A DNA stretch of 64,000 bases, from contig NZ_KV917377.1 in NCBI RefSeq assembly GCF_002019705.1, positions 1,362,565 through 1,426,564 of the forward strand. The letters run 5' to 3'. Below, piece after piece: positions 29,437 to 38,696 of this stretch (position 1 is its first letter; each line of letters opens with the position of its first letter). This DNA comes from Shouchella patagoniensis. GTDB taxonomy: Bacteria > Bacillota > Bacilli > Bacillales > Bacillaceae_D. A program made the position numbers and the translations under genes. Under the pieces are notes generated by a model. The model was not told where the DNA came from and did no database searches. It worked only from the letters and a program-made list of their open reading frames with translations.

Positions 29437-30408
29437 TTATCCTTCGAAATACTCGTTGACCTCATCTACAATAATTTTAACAGACTCAAGCCCACTTCCA
29501 CTTAAGTACCATACTTCGCCGTTTAGTTGATGAATTTGGTCGTTTTGAGCAGCATTCGTACGATCAACAATATCATTATCTAATGTTTCAGAAGCAGAAG
29601 CTGCATTCCCAATAGATGCGCCTCTATCTACAACAAAGATATAATCTGGATTAACGCTATCAATATATTCAAAGTTAACTGTCTCGCCATGACTTTCTGC
29701 AGAAATATCATCAGCAGGTTCAATTCCTAATTCACCGTGAATAATACCAAAGCGTGAACCAGCGCCAAACGCGCTCACAGAACCTTCATCAACTGATAAA
29801 ATAAGAGCATTGCTATCAGAATTCGAAGCTTTTTCATTTACTTCATCAATTGTTTCTTGAATGCCAGCTAATTGCTCATCTACTTTATCTTGGGCATCAA
29901 AGATGTCACCAAGCACATGCATGTTAGACTCAAAACTCTCCATAAAATTTTCTTGGTCAACCGCTAAATAAACGGTAGGTGCAATTTCACTTAGTTCATC
30001 ATAAGCGTCGGCTGCACGTCCAGAAATGAAGATGACATCTGGCTGCATTTCATTAATTAATTCGAAGTTTGGTTCGAATAATGAGCCAACATCCTCATAC
30101 TCGTCTCCTTCGAATTCTGAAAGATAATCAGGCATATTATTTGCTTTTGGTACTCCAGAAATCGGTCCGCCAATTGCACGAATTGAATCTGTAATACCAT
30201 TATCAAAAGATAGTACCGTTTCTGGATTAACTGGAACTTCTACCATTTCTCCATTAAGTGATTCAACTTCTACCATTTCTGCTTGTTCTTCTGTACCTTC
30301 ATTTGTTTCACCGGTAGTATTGCCACCTTCTTCTGTGTCGTTTCCGCCACATGCAGCAAGACCTACTGCAGTAAATGCTGTTAATGCCCATAATAATTGC
30401 TTTTTCAT
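29437..30408 (-). CDS. yclQ: Siderophore-binding lipoprotein, YclQ-like
   Basis: A 323-residue periplasmic-binding-protein-like lipoprotein. The signal peptide ends in the lipobox LAAC with Cys20, followed by an acidic Gly/Glu-rich linker. The fold is the FecB/BtuF class III type (ETVLSFDNGITDSIRAIG, then MQPDVIFISGRA). In B. subtilis, YclQ binds petrobactin. It is the last gene of a Fur-controlled import operon, with a gap of 116 bases after the ATPase gene. Confidence 0.9.
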   Translation of the reverse strand: MKKQLLWALTAFTAVGLAACGGNDTEEGGNTTGETNEGTEEQAEMVEVESLNGEMVEVPVNPETVLSFDNGITDSIRAIGGPISGVPKANNMPDYLSEFEGDEYEDVGSLFEPNFELINEMQPDVIFISGRAADAYDELSEIAPTVYLAVDQENFMESFESNMHVLGDIFDAQDKVDEQLAGIQETIDEVNEKASNSDSNALILSVDEGSVSAFGAGSRFGIIHGELGIEPADDISAESHGETVNFEYIDSVNPDYIFVVDRGASIGNAASASETLDNDIVDRTNAAQNDQIHQLNGEVWYLSGSGLESVKIIVDEVNEYFEG

Positions 30409-30524
30409 TTTATAATAACCTCCTGATATTCTCTCTATCTCTATAGACCCCCAAGGAAGATTGTTGCTTACTTTTTATGTAGCGAGCAGTTTTTTCCTCC
30501 TCACCCCCTCTCCCTTGTCAAAAC

Positions 30525-31340
30525 TTAACTAAAATAAACACAAATTTTATTGCAATTTACTTCTTCAATCGCGATTTCCATATCATAAATATTGCGAAGT
30601 GAATCGGGATTAATGATGTCATGACAATGTCCTTCTTCAATAATGCGCCCATCTTTCATTGCGACAATATTGTCTGAATAACAAGAAGCAAAATTAATAT
30701 CATGAACAACAATAAGTATCGTCTTATCTCGTTCGTCAACAAGCCTGCGCAACGTTTTCATAATCGAAACAGAGTGCTTCATATCTAAATTGTTTAAAGG
30801 CTCATCCAAAATAATATAATCTGTGTCCTGGGCAAGCACCATCGCAATGTAAGCACGTTGACGTTGTCCACCACTTAACTGGTCCAAATATTTCCCTTGA
30901 ATCTCACGCAACGACATATAATCGATTGCATCATCAACATAGGCCCAATCTTCTTTTGTTAACCGACTTTGTGAATACGGAAAACGTCCAAAGCTAACAA
31001 GCTCTCGAATGGTTAGCCGAATATTAATGTTGTTTGCTTGTTTTAAGATCGATACTTTTTTTGCTAATTCCTTACTCTGGATCGAGTCAATCTCTTTCCC
31101 ATCAACAAGCACTTGTCCTTCATCTTTTTTTGTTAACCGGCTCATTAAAGAAATAAGTGTACTTTTCCCGGCACCATTAGGTCCAATAAATGAAGTGATT
31201 GTTCCTTTTCGAACAGCCACAGTCACATCATCAAGTACTTTCTTACCGTCATACTGTTTGCTAACACCTCTTACTTCTATCGCTACGGGTTTCGTTTTTG
31301 GCAACGGCTGTACTTCACGGTCAATCAATGCAATCGTCAT
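30525..31340 (-). CDS. yclP: Iron-siderophore ABC transporter ATPase, YclP-like
   Basis: A 271-residue ATPase of the FepC/FhuC class: Walker A GPNGAGKS (53-60), signature LSGGQRQR (about 154), Walker B YIILDEPLNNLD, switch His in VVHDI. It starts four bases inside the end of the permease gene (31337-31340), so translation is coupled. The C-terminus ends unusually in NCNKICVYFS with two Cys. Confidence 0.92.
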   Translation of the reverse strand: MTIALIDREVQPLPKTKPVAIEVRGVSKQYDGKKVLDDVTVAVRKGTITSFIGPNGAGKSTLISLMSRLTKKDEGQVLVDGKEIDSIQSKELAKKVSILKQANNINIRLTIRELVSFGRFPYSQSRLTKEDWAYVDDAIDYMSLREIQGKYLDQLSGGQRQRAYIAMVLAQDTDYIILDEPLNNLDMKHSVSIMKTLRRLVDERDKTILIVVHDINFASCYSDNIVAMKDGRIIEEGHCHDIINPDSLRNIYDMEIAIEEVNCNKICVYFS

Positions 31341-32290
31341 GTCGTTTTTGTCCCCCTTAAGAGTAAGTAGATAAAGTAAATGCCACCGATAAAGTTAATA
31401 AAGACACTTAGTGGCGCTGAATAGGAAAAAACTCTTTCAACAAGTAAGGTCCCTCCTACAAGAGCGATTATGCTAATGAGTGTGCTCAAAGTCGCCATAT
31501 GAAGATGTTTATAAGATGGCATCATCTCTCGAGCTACGTTTACAACAAGTAATCCAAGAAATAAAATGGGTCCAACAAGCGCAGTTGAAATCGAAACAAA
31601 TATCGCAATGACGATAAGAAACTTTCGTATCGCTTTATCATACGGGACACCTAAGTTTATCGCTTGATCACGACCAAGTGATATCGCGTCAAGGTATTTT
31701 AAGTAAGGCCATATGTATAAAAATGTAAAACCAATTAATACAATAGAAATCCATAATAAATCGACATTGATGTTGCTAAAGCTAGCAAACATTCGATTTT
31801 GTATCGTTAAAAATTCATTGGGGTCAATTAACACCTGCATAAATGTTGACATGCTTGAAAACAATGTTCCAAACACAATCCCAACAAGAAGCAAAAAGTA
31901 TAAATTTTGCTGTTCTCTCTTGAATAAGAGTGCATATAGGAAGAGAGCAAATAGCACCATACCTATAATGGAAATGCCGAAATTAACAAATTGACTAACG
32001 GCGACTAACCCTACTGTCCCCAAAACAAAAACAAGCGTTGTTTGAATGAGAATATATAAAGAATCAAGACCGATAATACTCGGTGTTAAGATCCGGTTAT
32101 TGGTGATTGTTTGAAAGATTAATGTTGAAAAAGCAATTACTGCACCAACAATCACAATCGCAGCAACACTTCTTCCTCTTCTGGGTAAAGCGTAATCCCA
32201 TCCTGCAGGGGTTAATCCGATAAATAAGAAAGTTAGAATCAAACCAAGTGAAATGGTTCCAAATATAAGATAAATCCATTTAGGCTGCAT
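31337..32290 (-). CDS. yclO: Iron-siderophore ABC transporter permease, YclO-like
   Basis: A 317-residue permease of the FecCD family with 8-10 hydrophobic segments. Family motif VGPILFLGLLVVNVARE is seen near 240. It overlaps the yclN-like gene by 11 bases and the ATPase gene by four, so all three are tightly coupled. It should form a heterodimeric channel with YclN. Confidence 0.92.
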   Translation of the reverse strand: MQPKWIYLIFGTISLGLILTFLFIGLTPAGWDYALPRRGRSVAAIVIVGAVIAFSTLIFQTITNNRILTPSIIGLDSLYILIQTTLVFVLGTVGLVAVSQFVNFGISIIGMVLFALFLYALLFKREQQNLYFLLLVGIVFGTLFSSMSTFMQVLIDPNEFLTIQNRMFASFSNINVDLLWISIVLIGFTFLYIWPYLKYLDAISLGRDQAINLGVPYDKAIRKFLIVIAIFVSISTALVGPILFLGLLVVNVAREMMPSYKHLHMATLSTLISIIALVGGTLLVERVFSYSAPLSVFINFIGGIYFIYLLLRGTKTT

Positions 32291-33239
32291 GTTTAGGTCT
32301 CCTTAAGAGCAAGTAAAGGAAGATTGCGCTCCCGATAACCCCAACCATTAAGCCGATTGGAATTTCATATGGATAAATAAGGACACGGCCTAAAATATCA
32401 CAGATAAGCAGGAATATTGCACCGAATAAAGCAGTATGTGGCAAACTATTTTTCAAATTATCGCCTCTCATAATTGAAACGATATTCGGGATAATCAAGC
32501 CTAAAAATGGAATGGAGCCAATCGTGACAACAATCGTTGCTGTGATCATAGCGACGATTAATAATCCGATGTTCATAATACGGTTGTAATTCATACCTAG
32601 ATTTGTTGAGAAATCTCTTCCCAATCCTGCAACAGTAAATCGATTTGCAAATAGGAAAGCAATAATAACAAGTGGAATACCTATGTATAAAATTTCATAA
32701 CGCCCCCGGATAACAAGAGAAAAGCTTCCCTGCATCCATGACGACAGGCTTTGTATCAAATCATAGCGATATGCAAGAAAGGTAGTAACAGAATTAACAA
32801 CACTCCCTAGCATTAAACCAACAAGGGGGACAAAAATTACATTTTTAAATCGAATTCGCTCTAATATTTTCATAAATAGAAACGTTCCACCTAAAGCAAA
32901 TAAAAAGGCAACAAACATTCTCTCAATCGTACTCGCATTCGTAAAAACAACAATTGCAACGAGTATACCTAATCGTGCCCAATCCATTGTACCTGCGGTT
33001 GTTGGTGACACAAACTTATTCTGTGTCAGCTGCTGCATGATCAAACCACAGACACTTAAACTCATACCCACAATAAGGATGCTTAGCAATCTCGGAAGGC
33101 GGCTAATTAGGATTGTTTGAACCTCATTCTCAGTAAAACGAAATAGATCAAGTGGCGATATATCTTGTACGCCGATAAATAAAGATGAAAACGATAATAA
33201 AATCAATAAAGGCACTAAGTACTTGATTCGCATAGTCAA
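32280..33239 (-). CDS. yclN: Iron-siderophore ABC transporter permease, YclN-like
   Basis: A 319-residue FecCD-type permease and the first gene of the operon. The motif IGSIPFLGLIIPNIVSIMRGDN (about 235-255) contacts the ATPase. A Fur box lies 43 bases upstream of its start, so the whole operon should be derepressed when iron is scarce. Confidence 0.92.
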   Translation of the reverse strand: MTMRIKYLVPLLILLSFSSLFIGVQDISPLDLFRFTENEVQTILISRLPRLLSILIVGMSLSVCGLIMQQLTQNKFVSPTTAGTMDWARLGILVAIVVFTNASTIERMFVAFLFALGGTFLFMKILERIRFKNVIFVPLVGLMLGSVVNSVTTFLAYRYDLIQSLSSWMQGSFSLVIRGRYEILYIGIPLVIIAFLFANRFTVAGLGRDFSTNLGMNYNRIMNIGLLIVAMITATIVVTIGSIPFLGLIIPNIVSIMRGDNLKNSLPHTALFGAIFLLICDILGRVLIYPYEIPIGLMVGVIGSAIFLYLLLRRPKHAA

Positions 33240-33281
33240 TTAACATGAAAGAAACATGTTGCTTGCCTCCTTCTCGTCTCT

Positions 33282-33300
33282 ATAATGATACTCATTATCA
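33282..33300 (-). promoter_or_regulatory. Fur box of the yclNOPQ operon
   Basis: The minus strand reads TGATAATGAGTATCATTAT, a 7-1-7 inverted repeat (ATAATGA and TCATTAT around a central base) that agrees well with the Bacillus Fur consensus. It sits just upstream of the permease gene. Confidence 0.88.
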
Positions 33301-33379
33301 ATTACGTCTTTAATCTTATCATCTTTTAGCCATTCGTCAAGGCTAAATGAGAAAGAATCTCGTTTTCAATAAGAAAATA

Positions 33380-33424
33380 CAAACAAGCCATTGAGTATTT
33401 ATTTCCAAATGGCTTGTTTGTATT
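33380..33424 (-). terminator. Terminator of the PAP2-family gene
   Basis: ACAAACAAGCCATTTGG stem closed by CAATGGCTTGTTTGT and a T-rich tail on the minus strand. Confidence 0.7.
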
Positions 33425-33427
33425 TAG

Positions 33428-34057
33428 TTAATCTTTAATCAATCGAGCCTGAAAAAACCAGTAGTAAAAAGCGATTATCGCCACACTTAAAAGAAATCCT
33501 CCAAATACGTCCGTTGCATAATGAACACCTAAATAAATACGTGAAAAGCCCATTCCAAGTATCATAACGACCGCAAAAAGTAGAACTCCGACTCTTACCT
33601 GAAAAGAATCAACTCTTTTCCAAATAAAAAAAGTAAGAACAGTATAAAAAGACATAGCCCCCATTGTATGCCCACTTGGAAAACTATATGACGACAAGTC
33701 AACCATCATAAAATCTTCTGGGCGAAGACGTGCAATAATTTGCTTAACAACAGTATTTAGCAAACCAGTTGTGGCTAACGTAGCGGTAGTAAAGAAAATT
33801 TCTTTTTGAGGTGTCTTTAAGATTAAAAATATAACAATCATAATTATTGCTAAGACTATGACGACAGAAACGGAACCAATGAATGCAAAAGCCGCCATAA
33901 TGGTTGTGATCCAATCGGCACGAATGGAAGCAACAGATTCTAAAACAAAATAATCAAATTGAACCATAAAATCTGTATCTAAAACGAGTACAAGGAAGAA
34001 GAATCCAATTAAGCATAGGATACTTATTTTTAAAGACGTTTGAGTACGTTGGTTCAT
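33428..34057 (-). CDS. PAP2-family membrane phosphatase
   Basis: A 209-residue membrane protein with about six helices and all three catalytic motifs of the phosphatidic acid phosphatase type 2 family: KQIIARLRP, then PSGHT, then SRIYLGVHYATDV. Such enzymes dephosphorylate undecaprenyl diphosphate or phosphatidylglycerophosphate outside the membrane. ATG at 34057 (MNQRTQTS) has AAAGGGTG upstream and is preferred over 34099. Substrate is not decidable; BcrC/UppP-like or PgpB-like roles are both possible. Confidence 0.85.
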   Translation of the reverse strand: MNQRTQTSLKISILCLIGFFFLVLVLDTDFMVQFDYFVLESVASIRADWITTIMAAFAFIGSVSVVIVLAIIMIVIFLILKTPQKEIFFTTATLATTGLLNTVVKQIIARLRPEDFMMVDLSSYSFPSGHTMGAMSFYTVLTFFIWKRVDSFQVRVGVLLFAVVMILGMGFSRIYLGVHYATDVFGGFLLSVAIIAFYYWFFQARLIKD

Positions 34058-34180
34058 TTTTAACACCCTTTTACTTGAATAGTTTTTATTGTACTTCATT
34101 CATTTTAAAAAACAAGCACTCCATTTTGTCGTTTATAAAAAACGTTTTTGTGGAATAAAGTAGGGAAAGGAGCGAGCAAC

Positions 34181-34333
34181 TTGGACAGAAACAAAGAATC
34201 TTTAATTCAACAGTTAATTGATGAAATGATTACACACGGCATATATAAAATAAACGATCGCCATTTATTTGAATTAACACCTGTTGAAATAAAAAGTTTA
34301 CACGCCTCTATACAAAAAGAGCAGTACTTGTAG
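34181..34333 (+). CDS. FbpA-type Fur-regulated basic protein family member
   Basis: A 50-residue protein (MDRNKESLIQQLIDEM...) that fits the small FbpA family (PF13076). The family shares a short helix, IYK, a hydrophobic/acidic stretch of the type (K/N)DRHLFELT, and a terminal helix. In B. subtilis, FbpA is a Fur-controlled helper of the FsrA iron-sparing sRNA. The start is TTG at 34181, set by AAAGGAG. No clear Fur box is seen right upstream, so iron control of this copy is unproven. Confidence 0.65.
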   Translation: MDRNKESLIQQLIDEMITHGIYKINDRHLFELTPVEIKSLHASIQKEQYL

Positions 34334-34358
34334 CCAGAAGGCAACAAGACTGCTCTTA

Positions 34359-34841
34359 TCAATCTACATTTCCTAATAATGGTTCAAACCAGTGGCTTGC
34401 ATATACAGAAGCAATTCCAAAAACAATTGACCAAATGACAACACCAATAACCGTCCAAAAGATTGCATACCCTTTTGAAACACCAAGCGCTACAGCAGTT
34501 GCTGCTGACAAATGGCTACTTAACAAAAAAGAACCGAGAATACCGACACCAGGCATACCATACTTTTCTAAATAACGCTTTGTTCGTTCTTGACGTTTAT
34601 TTTCTTTCTCTGGAAGCCCTTGTCTCTTACGACGGTTTATCAACCATGTGCGAATTTTTTCACCTAATAATACAAGTAATATAACACCAATCGTATTTCC
34701 TAAAATGGCAACCATAACTACTGGTATAACCGGTTGATCCATTAAAATGACACCAACAGGGACCGCTATTAAGTATTCAACTAACGGAATGAATGCCCCT
34801 ATAAATACAACAATGAGTAACGACAGACTTATTCCTTCCAT
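34359..34841 (-). CDS. Small multidrug export family membrane protein
   Basis: A 160-residue membrane protein of the Sm_multidrug_ex (PF06695) family, with four hydrophobic segments and a charged loop (NRRKRQGLPEKENKRQERTK, about 74-93) followed by EKYGMPGVGILG. The real function is uncertain despite the family name. ATG at 34841 follows GGAGGATAC and is preferred over the open frame to 34889. Confidence 0.75.
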   Translation of the reverse strand: MEGISLSLLIVVFIGAFIPLVEYLIAVPVGVILMDQPVIPVVMVAILGNTIGVILLVLLGEKIRTWLINRRKRQGLPEKENKRQERTKRYLEKYGMPGVGILGSFLLSSHLSAATAVALGVSKGYAIFWTVIGVVIWSIVFGIASVYASHWFEPLLGNVD

Positions 34842-34928
34842 ATGTATCCTCCACAATCTATTAATTAATGCAACGTTATGTATTTTCAATTATACTGAAC
34901 GAAATCGTTTAAGAATGGAGCTGTTTTA

Positions 34929-35390
34929 ATGACATATAAAGCTTTTACATTTGCTAGATTTGCTAATGAACAAATTGTCGAGAACACTTCTGCAGACTAT
35001 ATTGATATTATTCCAGCTGGATTTAAAAATTCGATTCAATGGAACTATGGTCACATTCTTGTCATTGCTGAACATGTCCTTAGCCATGCTCCAGCATATC
35101 AAAAGACGGTTCCAAAAGCGTTTTATCACCCATTCGCGAAAGGATCTAGTCCAAAGCAATGGACAGATCAAGTGCCCTCAATTTCTGAACTTCAAAAAAC
35201 ATCAATGGCACAACAACAAGCCATTCACACACTTATTAACACCGAAGGCGGCGCTGGACCAACAACAGCCTTTACACTTTATAACCAATCTTTCCAAACC
35301 GTTGACGAACTACTCAGTTTTATCGCTTTCCATGAAGGGATGCATTACCGAACTCTTCTTCATTACAACACTGTCTTTAATAAGCAATAA
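34929..35390 (+). CDS. DinB-like superfamily protein
   Basis: A 153-residue four-helix protein of the DinB/YfiT superfamily. Three histidines that could bind a metal are seen in WNYGHILVIAEH (about 38-49) and in AFHEGMHYRTL (about 136). Members act as thiol-dependent transferases or are uncharacterised. The start follows AATGGAG. It is monocistronic with its own terminator. Confidence 0.75.
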   Translation: MTYKAFTFARFANEQIVENTSADYIDIIPAGFKNSIQWNYGHILVIAEHVLSHAPAYQKTVPKAFYHPFAKGSSPKQWTDQVPSISELQKTSMAQQQAIHTLINTEGGAGPTTAFTLYNQSFQTVDELLSFIAFHEGMHYRTLLHYNTVFNKQ

Positions 35391-35419
35391 AAAAAGCATG
35401 CAGTGCATGCTTTTTTTAC
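35389..35419. terminator. Bidirectional terminator between DinB-like and yisL-like genes
   Basis: AAAAAAAGCATGCA / TGCATGCTTTTTTT palindrome between convergent genes. Confidence 0.85.
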
Positions 35420-35800
35420 TTAAAAGCGAATAACGCCGAAACCCATTAAAACAACAACAAGAAGCAATAAAAAAACAATAAACAGCGAGCCTAGGCTGTT
35501 TTCATTTCGTTTCGCTTTACCTGTCGCCACTTCCATAAACGCAATTAAAAGAACAGCTAGCAACCCTTTGACAACGTACATCAATGGAAACTCCCAGGCA
35601 ACTAACATCCCTACTCCAGATACAAGCATTAAAATGTAAAACAATCTAGCAATCATATGTAAGATCGTTCCAGCTTTCAGTTTGCGACCACGATATAAAA
35701 AGTACGCGATGATAAATAAAACAGCTAGGAACGCCCATGAACCTTCATGAATCCCTCTAAAAATCGAGAAATATTCGATAAAAAAACCGTCTGATTCCAT
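35420..35800 (-). CDS. yisL: UPF0344 (YisL) family membrane protein
   Basis: A 126-residue membrane protein with four hydrophobic segments. GSWAFLAVLFIIAYFLYRGRK and the LHMIARLFYILMLVSGVGML stretch are typical of the DUF1516/YisL family of unknown function. The ATG follows AAAGGAGG. The N-terminal segment (MESDGFFIEYFSIFRGIHE) is acidic and likely outside. Confidence 0.8.
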   Translation of the reverse strand: MESDGFFIEYFSIFRGIHEGSWAFLAVLFIIAYFLYRGRKLKAGTILHMIARLFYILMLVSGVGMLVAWEFPLMYVVKGLLAVLLIAFMEVATGKAKRNENSLGSLFIVFLLLLVVVLMGFGVIRF

Positions 35801-35876
35801 TACATTTGACCTCCTTTCAATTCATTTTTTCTATCCTTATTATACAGAATCCTTACAAAAAATGCTATTTAAACAC

Positions 35877-36374
35877 CTAAACCGTCGATGATACATCATC
35901 AATAGAGCGTCTTAATTTAAAATAACGAATAAGCATTGCCACTCTCCATGGCAAGAGCATGCCAAATGCGAGCAAGAAAAACATTCCAGATAATTCTGCT
36001 GGGTTTATTTCTTGTCCAACAATGAGTCGCAACACGATTCGAATAATAAGGAGCGCGGCTAAAATATAAGCAAACGCTTTCGATCGTTTTAAATAAATGT
36101 CTCCATCTCGACGTTCGAATTTAGATGTATAAATCAACACGGTGGAAAACAACAAGCCTACGAGCAACGCTTCTCCAATATGAAATGTTGATGGCCTAGT
36201 TGGTTCATAGAGGAACATAAGAAAACCAGTAGACATTGCAAGTGGTGGAATCATGATTCTGCGCGCCGAGGTTGGCTTTTTAGAAGCCTTCATGCGAATC
36301 ACAAGGGCTGCGCTTCCCATGAGAACCGCCATAATAATTGGTATTACAACGAGTAACCAATGAGTCTCCTCCAA
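35877..36374 (-). CDS. ccdC: CcdC-type membrane protein (DUF1453)
   Basis: A 165-residue membrane protein with five predicted helices. Features such as RRIMIPPLAMSTGFLMF and FERRDGDIYLKRSKAF match the CcdC family of Bacillus, which is encoded with cytochrome c maturation genes but is dispensable there. Here it stands near ctaB rather than with ccdA. The start is TTG after AAAGGGG. Moderate confidence in the name, high in the family. Confidence 0.75.
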   Translation of the reverse strand: MEETHWLLVVIPIIMAVLMGSAALVIRMKASKKPTSARRIMIPPLAMSTGFLMFLYEPTRPSTFHIGEALLVGLLFSTVLIYTSKFERRDGDIYLKRSKAFAYILAALLIIRIVLRLIVGQEINPAELSGMFFLLAFGMLLPWRVAMLIRYFKLRRSIDDVSSTV

Positions 36375-36407
36375 GATTCATTCCCCTTTCCAAACGTAAT
36401 GTAAACA

Positions 36408-36446
36408 TAAAAACAGGTGCCTTGCATGTAACAGCAAGACACCTTA
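36408..36446 (-). terminator. Terminator of ctaB
   Basis: GGTGTCTTGCTG / CATGCAAGGCACC stem with TGTTTTTAT on the minus strand, right after the ctaB stop. Confidence 0.7.
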
Positions 36447-36451
36447 ATAAG

Positions 36452-37387
36452 TTAAAACAATGGCGCAAGCAACGAGTATCCGATAATGGCTGTAAATAAA
36501 ATGACTAAGTGGTTTAATGAGAAAACAAACATTAACGTAGCCCATTTCTTAGGTTCCATTCGTCTGTAGCCAATTACGCTCAATGCAAGCCATGCGATTG
36601 CTAACACTAATGCCACTGACGTAATAATCCAGCTAAATGATACAAACAGAAAACTTGATGCAACAAGTACCACTAAATAGACGTTTGTTTGCATATATGT
36701 CCGTTTAAACCCTTTTACAACAGGTAGCATTGGAACATTTGCTGCTTTATATTCATCATGACGACGAATCGCAATCGCATAAAAGTGTGGCATTTGCCAA
36801 ATAACCATCACAACAAAAAGACCAATAATCGCTGGATGCAGCAGATCAGCTGAAATAGCAGCCCATCCAATTAACGGTGGTACGGCTCCACTGATGCTTC
36901 CAATTTCCGTATTATAAATCGTGCGGCGTTTTGACCACATCGTATAAGGAACAACGTATAAAAACAATCCTAGAAAACCAAATAAAGCAGCAAGGGGTGT
37001 AGCAGCAGCTAACAACAACAATCCCATAAATGAAAGAGCTATTCCAAGGATAAGTGCATTTTTAGGTTGCATTCTTCCTGTAACGGTTGGGCGATTTTTT
37101 GTCCGATCCATAATCGCATCAATATCACGATCATATAAGTTATTAAATGCTCCAGCTGCTCCGATAACAAATGTTGAACCAATCACAGCTAAAATAATTT
37201 CCGCTACTTTATCGCCAAAAGATATTCCAGTAATATACATAGCTAAACTTAAACCAGCAACCATAGCTAGTAAATTGGATTTAATAATACCGGTTTTTAA
37301 TGTCTCTGATAACACTTGCGAAAATGCCTGCTTAGGCGCAGCAAGAGAGGTGTTTTGGATGTTTTTTTCTATTTTTACCGTTCTCAT
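36452..37387 (-). CDS. ctaB: Protoheme IX farnesyltransferase (heme O synthase)
   Basis: Transfers farnesyl to heme b to make heme O for heme-copper oxidases. A 311-residue UbiA-family membrane protein; the first Asp-rich motif is NNLYDRDIDAIMDRTKNRP (about 82-100) and the second region is AIRRHDEYKAANVPMLP (about 205). About nine helices are seen. It is a single gene, not next to the ctaCDEF cluster. Confidence 0.95.
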   Translation of the reverse strand: MRTVKIEKNIQNTSLAAPKQAFSQVLSETLKTGIIKSNLLAMVAGLSLAMYITGISFGDKVAEIILAVIGSTFVIGAAGAFNNLYDRDIDAIMDRTKNRPTVTGRMQPKNALILGIALSFMGLLLLAAATPLAALFGFLGLFLYVVPYTMWSKRRTIYNTEIGSISGAVPPLIGWAAISADLLHPAIIGLFVVMVIWQMPHFYAIAIRRHDEYKAANVPMLPVVKGFKRTYMQTNVYLVVLVASSFLFVSFSWIITSVALVLAIAWLALSVIGYRRMEPKKWATLMFVFSLNHLVILFTAIIGYSLLAPLF

Positions 37388-37718
37388 ATATCCCCTCTTC
37401 CCCCCTATCTATATAATTAATTATACTTTTATACAAACTATGTTTAGTTTATCACAATCGTTTAAATTCTGGACTTATGCGGCAATCTGTCGTATCAATG
37501 TCACGAAGTTATGGCAAAAGATTGAACAGAGCCCGTCCTTTTATAGCACACTTCTATTATTATACGCTTTTTGTTAGCTGATGCAAAGCTTGAAATCGCT
37601 TCCGTCATAATTTATACAAATCACAAAAACAATGGAGATGAGAAACCCTTCAAGTCATACGCCTAATCATGCTATGATAGAGCGGACAATCAATATTTTG
37701 TAAAAGGAGACTTCCATT
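37388..37718. promoter_or_regulatory. Intergenic region between ctaB and ppaC
   Basis: 331 AT-rich bases between divergent genes. No gene or RNA is recognised. For ctaB, TTGTAT and TATAGA 17 bases apart lie close to its start on the minus strand. For ppaC a TATGAT box is seen at about 37673 on the plus strand, but no clear -35. Confidence 0.4.
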
Positions 37719-38651
37719 ATGACTAAAACGCTTATTTTTGGACACAAAAACCCTGATACAGATACAATCTGTTCAGCTATTGCTTATGCTGACCTAAAAA
37801 AACAGTTAGGTTATGATACAGAACCAGTAAGGCTCGGCGAAGTAAATGGAGAAACGGCCTACGCACTTGAAACATTTCATGCAGAAATACCTCGCCTCAT
37901 TGAGAAAGCATCGAATGAAGTAAATCAAGTCATTCTTGTCGACCATAATGAACGGCAACAAAGTGTCAGCGATATTGAAGAAGTTCAAGTAGTGGAAGTC
38001 ATTGACCACCATCGTATTGCAAACTTCGAAACGGCAGACCCAGTTTATTACCGCGCCGAACCAGTGGGATGTACAGCGACAATCATTAAAAAAATCTATA
38101 ATGAGCATGATCTAGAGATTCCAAAAAACATTGCTGGTCTTATGTTGTCCGCTATTATCTCTGATTCTCTTTTGTTTAAATCTCCAACTTGCACTGAAGA
38201 AGATCGTAAAGCTGCAAGCGAACTCGCAGAAATTGCTGGCATTGACGCTCATGAATATGGCTTAAATATGTTAAAAGCGGGAGCAGATATTTCAGAGAAA
38301 ACGTCAGAACAACTTTTAATTATTGATGCAAAAGAATTCTCTATGGGTGAATATTCAGTTGAAATTGCCCAAGTGAATACCGTCGATATCAATGACATTC
38401 TTTCAAGAAAAGAAGAACTAGAAGGTGCAATTCAAACAACAATTGCTTCTAAAGAACTTGACTTGTTTGTCTTTGTAATTACGGATATTCTTGAAAATAA
38501 TTCAACTGCCCTTGTTCTTGGTACGCATACTCAAGCATTTGATAAAGCATTCAACACTACACTTAACAATCATGTTGCAGAGTTGCCAGGTGTCGTTTCA
38601 AGAAAGAAACAAGTAGTTCCCCCTCTTACAGAGGCATTTTTACAGAAGTAA
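37719..38651 (+). CDS. ppaC: Manganese-dependent inorganic pyrophosphatase
   Basis: Splits pyrophosphate to drive biosynthetic reactions. A 310-residue family II (DHH) enzyme: GHKNPDTDT (8-16) with the first metal ligands, VDHNE (about 74-78), the DHH motif [10 protein letters not shown] (about 90), and the C-terminal DHHA2 domain ending with [18 protein letters not shown] precedes the ATG. Confidence 0.96.
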   Translation: MTKTLIFGHKNPDTDTICSAIAYADLKKQLGYDTEPVRLGEVNGETAYALETFHAEIPRLIEKASNEVNQVILVDHNERQQSVSDIEEVQVVEVIDHHRIANFETADPVYYRAEPVGCTATIIKKIYNEHDLEIPKNIAGLMLSAIISDSLLFKSPTCTEEDRKAASELAEIAGIDAHEYGLNMLKAGADISEKTSEQLLIIDAKEFSMGEYSVEIAQVNTVDINDILSRKEELEGAIQTTIASKELDLFVFVITDILENNSTALVLGTHTQAFDKAFNTTLNNHVAELPGVVSRKKQVVPPLTEAFLQK

Positions 38652-38663
38652 TCAATCCTATTA

Positions 38664-38696
38664 AGAAACTGCACCTAATGGGTGCAGTTTCTTTGA
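38664..38696. terminator. Bidirectional terminator between ppaC and the ger operon
   Basis: AAGAAACTGCACC / GGTGCAGTTTCTT stem between convergent genes. Confidence 0.8.

Noticed and set aside
34951-35433. 160-codon frame overlapping the DinB-like gene
   Set aside because: Same strand, other frame; no family features, and the DinB-like frame has the better site and conserved histidines.
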